From CAWCWK01 sp963842125 (GTDB taxonomy: Bacteria; Pseudomonadota; Alphaproteobacteria; Rhizobiales; CAWCWK01), in contig CAWJFE010000001.1 of assembly GCA_963842125.1 (NCBI GenBank), forward strand, positions 1,364,001 to 1,428,000: a stretch of 64,000 nucleotides of DNA. Reading direction: 5' to 3'. Shown one piece after another: positions 58,913 through 64,000 of the stretch; positions within the stretch are counted from its first letter, which is position 1; every line of letters begins with the position of its first letter. The position numbers and the translations under genes were made by a program. Under the pieces are notes generated by a model. It had not been told where the DNA came from and searched no databases. It saw only the letters and a program-made list of their open reading frames with translations.

Positions 58913-59800
58913 ATGACGGCAGTCGAGACGATCAGGCGGGTCGGCGTCATCGGCGCCGGCCAGATGGGCAGCGGCATCGCACATGTCTGCGCGCTCGCCG
59001 GACTCGACGTCGATCTGCACGATCTCTCGGAAGACCGGATAGCCGCCGGTCTGGCCACCGTCGAAGGCAACATGGCCCGGCAGGTCTCCTCCGGCCGCAT
59101 CTCAGAAGAGGATCGCGCGGGCGCCATGCTGCGCATCCGCACGGCCGTGGCGCTGGCCGATCTTGGACAGGCGGACCTCATCATCGAGGCGGCGACCGAA
59201 GACGAGGCGACGAAGGCCAAGATCTTCGCCGGCGTCACGCCCTTGGCGAAGCCCGAAGCCATCCTCGCCACCAACACCTCGTCCATCTCGATCACACGCC
59301 TCGCCTCGACGACCGACCGGCCCGAGCGCTTCATGGGCATTCACTTCATGAACCCGGTGCCGATCATGGCGCTGGTCGAACTGGTGCGCGGGATCGCGAC
59401 GGACGATGCGACCTTCGACGCCGCCCGCGCCTTCGTCGACCGTCTCGGCAAGACGGCGACGCTCTCGGAAGACTACCCGGCCTTCATCGTCAATCGCGTG
59501 CTGATGCCGATGATCAACGAGGCGATCTACGCGCTCTATGAAGGCGTGGGCGACGTGGTCAGTATCGACACCGCCATGAAGCTCGGTGCGAACCACCCGA
59601 TGGGCCCGCTCCAGCTCGCCGACTTCATCGGCCTCGACACCTGCCTCTCCATCATGCAGGTGCTGCATGACGGCATGGCCGATACGAAATATCGGCCCTG
59701 CCCGCTGCTGGTGAAGTATGTCGAGGCGGGATGGCTCGGCCGCAAGGCGCAGCGCGGCTTCTATGACTACCGCTCGGGCGAGCCCGTGCCGACGCGTTGA
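58913..59800 (+). CDS. hbd: 3-hydroxybutyryl-CoA dehydrogenase
   Basis: 295 residues, ATG 58913. NAD-binding GVIGAGQMGSGIAHVCALAG (about residues 9-28), ATNTSSISITRLAS, the catalytic MGIHFMNPVPIMALVELV (His) and VNRVLMPMINEAIYAL, then HPMGPLQLADFIGLDTCLSI. Oxidises 3-hydroxybutyryl-CoA; with EtfAB it fits beta-oxidation or polyhydroxybutyrate turnover. Convergent with the metallo-hydrolase gene 17 bp away. Confidence 0.95.
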   Translation: MTAVETIRRVGVIGAGQMGSGIAHVCALAGLDVDLHDLSEDRIAAGLATVEGNMARQVSSGRISEEDRAGAMLRIRTAVALADLGQADLIIEAATEDEATKAKIFAGVTPLAKPEAILATNTSSISITRLASTTDRPERFMGIHFMNPVPIMALVELVRGIATDDATFDAARAFVDRLGKTATLSEDYPAFIVNRVLMPMINEAIYALYEGVGDVVSIDTAMKLGANHPMGPLQLADFIGLDTCLSIMQVLHDGMADTKYRPCPLLVKYVEAGWLGRKAQRGFYDYRSGEPVPTR

Positions 59801-59817
59801 GCGCCGGCAGAACGCGC

Positions 59818-60663
59818 TTAGGCCTTCGAGGGCATGTCCCCGAAATAGAAGTTGTAGCCCGGGATGTGCTTGCGCCGTTCGCGCAGCTGCATGCCGTCGA
59901 ACGGGTAGACTTCGTGATCGCCGCAGGCCTTGTCGTGGCAGGGGAGGATGTAGTCGGCGCGCTTGTCGATCTCCTCGACCGACTTCCAGCCCTCGATCGA
60001 GTTGACGAAGCGGGCCGGGACCCAGTAGCGCCATTTCTCGTCTTCGTTGGGCTCCAGATTGCGGGCCTGGAAGATGGCGTCGCCCGCGACGACGATGTCG
60101 CCCGCGCTCGTCCGCACCGTCACGGCCATGTGGCCGGGCGAATGGCCGGGCGTGTGGAACATGGTGATGCCGGGCAGCACCTCGGTCTCTTCCTCGATGA
60201 TCTCGAAGGCGCAGCCCGCATAGGCCGGCTCGATCCCGAGGACGCCCGACTCGTAGGTCCGGTAGTAGAGGGGGAGGGGGTTGTAGGCCCACTCGATCTC
60301 CTTGCGCGGCGCGATGTAGCGCGCGTTCTTGAACATCTTCATGTTCTGCACGTGGTCCCAGTGGAGATGCGTGAAGACGATCGCATCGATCTCGTCCGGG
60401 TGGACGCCCAGCTTCTGCTCCAGATGCTCATGGACCTGAAGGCAGCCACGCTTGTCGCACTTATGATGGTACTTCGTCGCCCGCGCTTCGTCGCACAGGC
60501 CGGTATCGATCAGGATCTTGTGCTCGCCGGTGTCGACGTAGAAGCAGTAGACCGGGTTCCAGATCTTCTCGCCCGCCGGGCCCTTCCAGAAAATGTAGGT
60601 GCCAAGATCGGCCTCGAGCCAACCGGTATTGATGGGATGAATCTTGGTTTCGGCTACGCCCAT
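59818..60663 (-). CDS. metallo-beta-lactamase-fold hydrolase, N-acyl homoserine lactonase family
   Basis: 281 residues from ATG 60663. The dinuclear zinc motif is FTHLHWDHVQNMKMF (HxHxDH); further ligands are in TPGHSPGHMAV and VVAGDAIFQ, and a C-terminal His in LPCHDKACGDHEVYPF. This is the AttM/AiiA-like lactonase subfamily. It lies downstream of a GntR regulator and opposite a sugar-type ABC transporter, so it may hydrolyse a catabolic lactone rather than a quorum signal. Start chosen because MGVAETKIHPINTGWLE begins the homology. Confidence 0.85.
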   Translation of the reverse strand: MGVAETKIHPINTGWLEADLGTYIFWKGPAGEKIWNPVYCFYVDTGEHKILIDTGLCDEARATKYHHKCDKRGCLQVHEHLEQKLGVHPDEIDAIVFTHLHWDHVQNMKMFKNARYIAPRKEIEWAYNPLPLYYRTYESGVLGIEPAYAGCAFEIIEEETEVLPGITMFHTPGHSPGHMAVTVRTSAGDIVVAGDAIFQARNLEPNEDEKWRYWVPARFVNSIEGWKSVEEIDKRADYILPCHDKACGDHEVYPFDGMQLRERRKHIPGYNFYFGDMPSKA

Positions 60664-60715
60664 GACGACGGTCTCTCCGGTTTCAGCTGTGGGCCGCAGC
60701 CCGAGAACGCGCTCT

Positions 60716-60725
60716 TTGTACGCAG
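60716..60725. promoter_or_regulatory. possible GntR operator upstream of the lactonase-like gene
   Basis: TTGTACGCAG, 53 bp upstream of the lactonase-like start. It shares TTGTA-nn-CAG with the palindromic site at 61443-61452 upstream of the GntR gene. Confidence 0.3.
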
Positions 60726-60769
60726 AACGCACGGTTTGTCCACAATGCTTTTTGCAGACGTCTCGGCGG

Positions 60770-61393
60770 TCAGTGCGTACGGAGGATGTCGAGATGGGTC
60801 TGGGAGACGTGCGCCCGCATCGTGCTCTCCGCGTCGGCGGAGCGGGCGCCGAGGATGAACTCGATGATCTTCTCGTGCTCGTTCGTCGCCCGCGTCATGT
60901 CTTCCAGCGAGCGGTATTTCTTGATTCGCACCGGCGCGGTGCGCTGGCGGAAGCGGGTCGCCATCTCGGCGATGTGCCGGTTGCGGGTGCCCTGATAGAT
61001 CGTGAAGTGAAACGCTTCGTTGGCGGAGAGGAAGAGGCCGAGATCGTTGGTTTCGCAGGCTTTGCGGCAATCGGCCTGGTGTGACATCATCTCCGATCGG
61101 AGCGTCAGGGGCATCCGCATCGCAGCCATCCGCGCAGCGAGGCCCTCGATCTCGTTCATCGCTTCGAAGATCTCGCCCAGCGCTTCGCGCTCATAGGTCG
61201 TGATGAAAAGCCCGCGCCCGCGGCGCTCCAGGAGGCCCTGACTGAGCAGTTGGTTGAGGGCTTCGCGAACCGGTGTGCGGGAGGTCTCGAAACGCGCCGC
61301 GAGCGCCGTCTCGTCCAATCGATCGCCACTGGTGAGGCGGCCGTGAAGGATATCGCCAAGGAGCGCATCCACGATGCGTAGGACGGTCGTCAC
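60770..61393 (-). CDS. GntR family transcriptional regulator (FCD domain)
   Basis: 207 residues from GTG 61393 (GGGAG nine bases upstream; earlier in-frame starts lack a site). N-terminal winged helix: DRLDETALAARFETSRTPVR, then EALNQLLSQGLLERRGRGLF. The C-terminal FCD ligand-binding domain has FEAMNEIEGLAARMAAMRMP and the metal-site histidines in ANEAFHFTIYQGTRNRHIAE with a later HEKIIEFILG. Lies between the lactonase-like gene and the divergent ABC transporter; it probably controls both. Confidence 0.92.
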   Translation of the reverse strand: MTTVLRIVDALLGDILHGRLTSGDRLDETALAARFETSRTPVREALNQLLSQGLLERRGRGLFITTYEREALGEIFEAMNEIEGLAARMAAMRMPLTLRSEMMSHQADCRKACETNDLGLFLSANEAFHFTIYQGTRNRHIAEMATRFRQRTAPVRIKKYRSLEDMTRATNEHEKIIEFILGARSADAESTMRAHVSQTHLDILRTH

Positions 61394-61442
61394 GCCTGCG
61401 CTCTCCCTTTTGTCGACCTTGGGATAGGACGAAACGCCTCGT

Positions 61443-61452
61443 TTGTATACAG
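61443..61452. promoter_or_regulatory. palindromic GntR-type operator
   Basis: TTGTATACAG contains the perfect palindrome TGTATACA (61444-61451), the usual kind of half-site pair bound by FCD-type GntR proteins. It lies in the 125-bp divergent region between the GntR gene and the ABC ATPase gene. Confidence 0.45.
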
Positions 61453-61518
61453 AGCTTGACGGGTTGTGCGCAACATGCACGATGCGGCCAGCCTCATGAG
61501 GCCATTCGGGAGACTGCC

Positions 61519-62622
<1,104 letters not shown>

Positions 62623-62729
62623 ACGGATACGGGCCCTCACGGTCAAGAAGAGGGTCGGACAGACCCCGACACGCTAAATGACGCCCGGCCTGTCTGGCCA
62701 TGGCGGACGATGATGGAGAGGAAGACGAG

Positions 62730-64000
62730 ATGAAGCATTTGCTCAAGAGCACGACGGCCGCACTTGCCGTTGCCACGCTCGCGCTGACGGCGGGCGCCGC
62801 CTCGGCGCAGGACTATTCGGCCTATGAGGGCACGACGCTGGTCGTGAACTTCCCCGCCCACCCGCACTATGAAGCGGTGCAGAAGGTGCTGCCGCAGTTC
62901 ACCGAAGAGACTGGCATCGAGGTCGAGGTCGACGAGCTGCAATACCTCCGGATGCGCGACGCGCAGCTCCTGGAGATGTCGAAGCCCGAGGGCGACTACG
63001 ACCTCGTCTCCTACGTCGTCTTCTGGAAGACCGAGTACGCCGACAAGCGTCTCGTCGAGCCGCTGGCCTATTACAAGCTCGACCCGACGCTCAACATGCC
63101 GGACTATGACGCGGGCGACCTCATCACCGGCTACGTGCAGAACATCTCGCAGGTCGGCGGCGAGAAGGGTTACCTGCCCGGCGGCCTCTCGATGGCGATC
63201 GGCGTGCCCTTCGGCTCGGAGACCTCGGTCCTCGGCTACAGGAAGGACATCTTCGAGAAGCACGGCCTCGAAGTGCCCGAGACCTATGACGAGCTGATGG
63301 AACTGGCCTGCCAGATCCCCGAGTTGGAGCCCGGCATGGGTGGTCTCGCCTCGCGCGGCCAGTCGAACCACCAGGCCGTCCACGCCTGGCTCTTGCATCT
63401 TGCCCCCCAGGGCGGTGCGGTGTTCGACGAGAACTTCCGGCCCGTGGTCAACAACGAGATCGGCGTCAAGGCGGCCGAGCAGTTGAAGTCGATCCTCGAA
63501 TGCGGCCCCGAGGGCGGCACCTCCTTCGGCTTCGCGGAAAGCTCGAACGCCTTCCTCCAGGGCTCGGCGGCGATGTATCTCGACTCGATCTCGATCGCGG
63601 CGGCCGCCGAGGATCCGGAGCGCTCCGAGGTCGTCGGCCAGGTCGGCTGGGCCCTGCACCCGATGGGCACCGAGCGCGCCTCGCAGACGGGCGGTTTCGG
63701 CATCGCCATCCCGTCCAACAGCCGCAACAAGGAAGCCGCCTACCTCCTCATGCAGTGGCTGACATCCAAGAAGGGCGACAAGCTCATCGCGATGGCCGGC
63801 GGCTCGCCGTCGCGCTTCTCGACCTATGAGGATCCCGAACTGCAGGCCATGTTCCCGCATTACGAGGTCTTCGCCGAGGCGCTGAAATACGCCGATCCGG
63901 ACTGGCGCCCGATCATCCCCGAGTGGGGTGAGATCAACGCGCCGAACCTCGGTGTCGCCATCGGCGAGATCGTGAACGGTCAGACGCCGGCGCAGGAAGC
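62730..64000 (+). CDS. ABC transporter extracellular solute-binding protein (family 1), 3' end outside window
   Basis: The frame opens at ATG 62730 with AGAGGAAG upstream and is uninterrupted to the window end, so 423 residues are visible without a stop. Signal peptide KSTTAALAVATLALTAGAAS then AQDYSAY. The mature protein begins TLVVNFPAHPHYEAVQKVLP, then FTEETGIEVEVDELQ, with PFGSETSVLGYRKDIFEKHG, FLQGSAAMYLDSISIA and GGFGIAIPSNSRNKEAAYLL, all SBP_bac_1 features. It partners the MalK-type ATPase upstream, 107 bp away. Ligand unknown, probably a sugar or polyol. Confidence 0.93.
   Translation, partial: MKHLLKSTTAALAVATLALTAGAASAQDYSAYEGTTLVVNFPAHPHYEAVQKVLPQFTEETGIEVEVDELQYLRMRDAQLLEMSKPEGDYDLVSYVVFWKTEYADKRLVEPLAYYKLDPTLNMPDYDAGDLITGYVQNISQVGGEKGYLPGGLSMAIGVPFGSETSVLGYRKDIFEKHGLEVPETYDELMELACQIPELEPGMGGLASRGQSNHQAVHAWLLHLAPQGGAVFDENFRPVVNNEIGVKAAEQLKSILECGPEGGTSFGFAESSNAFLQGSAAMYLDSISIAAAAEDPERSEVVGQVGWALHPMGTERASQTGGFGIAIPSNSRNKEAAYLLMQWLTSKKGDKLIAMAGGSPSRFSTYEDPELQAMFPHYEVFAEALKYADPDWRPIIPEWGEINAPNLGVAIGEIVNGQTPAQE

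Noticed and set aside
59818..60663. Quorum-quenching acyl homoserine lactonase as a firm call
   Set aside because: The fold and motifs match the family, but there is no quorum gene nearby and the context favours a catabolic lactone; kept as a family-level name only.

Overview
The window is a high-GC stretch of an alphaproteobacterial chromosome, most likely Hyphomicrobiales (Rhizobiales) and perhaps Aurantimonadaceae-like. The reasons are the aerobic cob pathway with CobN, the zapE-mdh pair, a twin-helix small protein, a cysteine-free L36, an EcfG-type stress promoter motif and typical alphaproteobacterial intergenic palindromes. The genus is an inference; no rRNA is present.

Layout. (1) 0-1.1 kb: YqjE- and YqjD-like genes, then a compact intergenic unit with an EcfG-type promoter, a ~90-nt candidate small RNA with C-rich loops and its own terminator. 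(2) 1.1-13.8 kb: an M20 hydrolase, then a cobalamin riboswitch heading a B12 cluster: hupE-type metal permease, cobU, cobW (frameshifted), cobN, cobO, a small NadR-like kinase, an antisense CatB-like acetyltransferase, cobQ, cobD and a DUF1636 gene. (3) 13.8-17.9 kb: zapE, mdh and a GNAT gene, with several palindromic repeats. (4) 18.0-28.4 kb: an accessory region between tRNA-Gln and tRNA-Met. Each tRNA has an integrase gene just downstream of its 3' end; the Gln-side one is intact and the Met-side one truncated. Between them lie a MobV relaxase with a candidate oriT hairpin, a Cys-rich gene pair, an SRAP gene and nested insertion sequences (IS110 inside IS3, which lies against an IS5 remnant). 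(5) 28.6-33.9 kb: a complete branched-chain-type (HAAT) ABC transporter. (6) 34.3-38.2 kb: an RTX repeat protein, a cluster of nested inverted repeats, a DUF4198 gene and a second hupE. (7) 38.2-62.6 kb: housekeeping genes (rsmA, pdxA, surA-like, rpmJ, nagZ, Trm112, LON-domain, cnoX, tRNA-Gly, tRNA-Leu, dsbB-like, gluQ, AEC transporter, hybrid kinase, YihY, PduO-type adenosyltransferase, rhomboid, etfBA, hbd). (8) 59.8-64.0 kb: a lactonase-like metallo-hydrolase, a GntR regulator and a MalK-type sugar ABC ATPase with its binding protein, cut by the window end.

Single-base indels break several otherwise well-conserved genes (cobW, livH, gluQ, and three times the IS110 transposase). This looks more like sequence error than widespread decay and should be kept in mind when reading start, stop and fusion calls.

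The best candidate for something undescribed is the stress-promoter small RNA at 951-1042. Second is the elaborate three-way-junction-like inverted-repeat element at 35775-36059.
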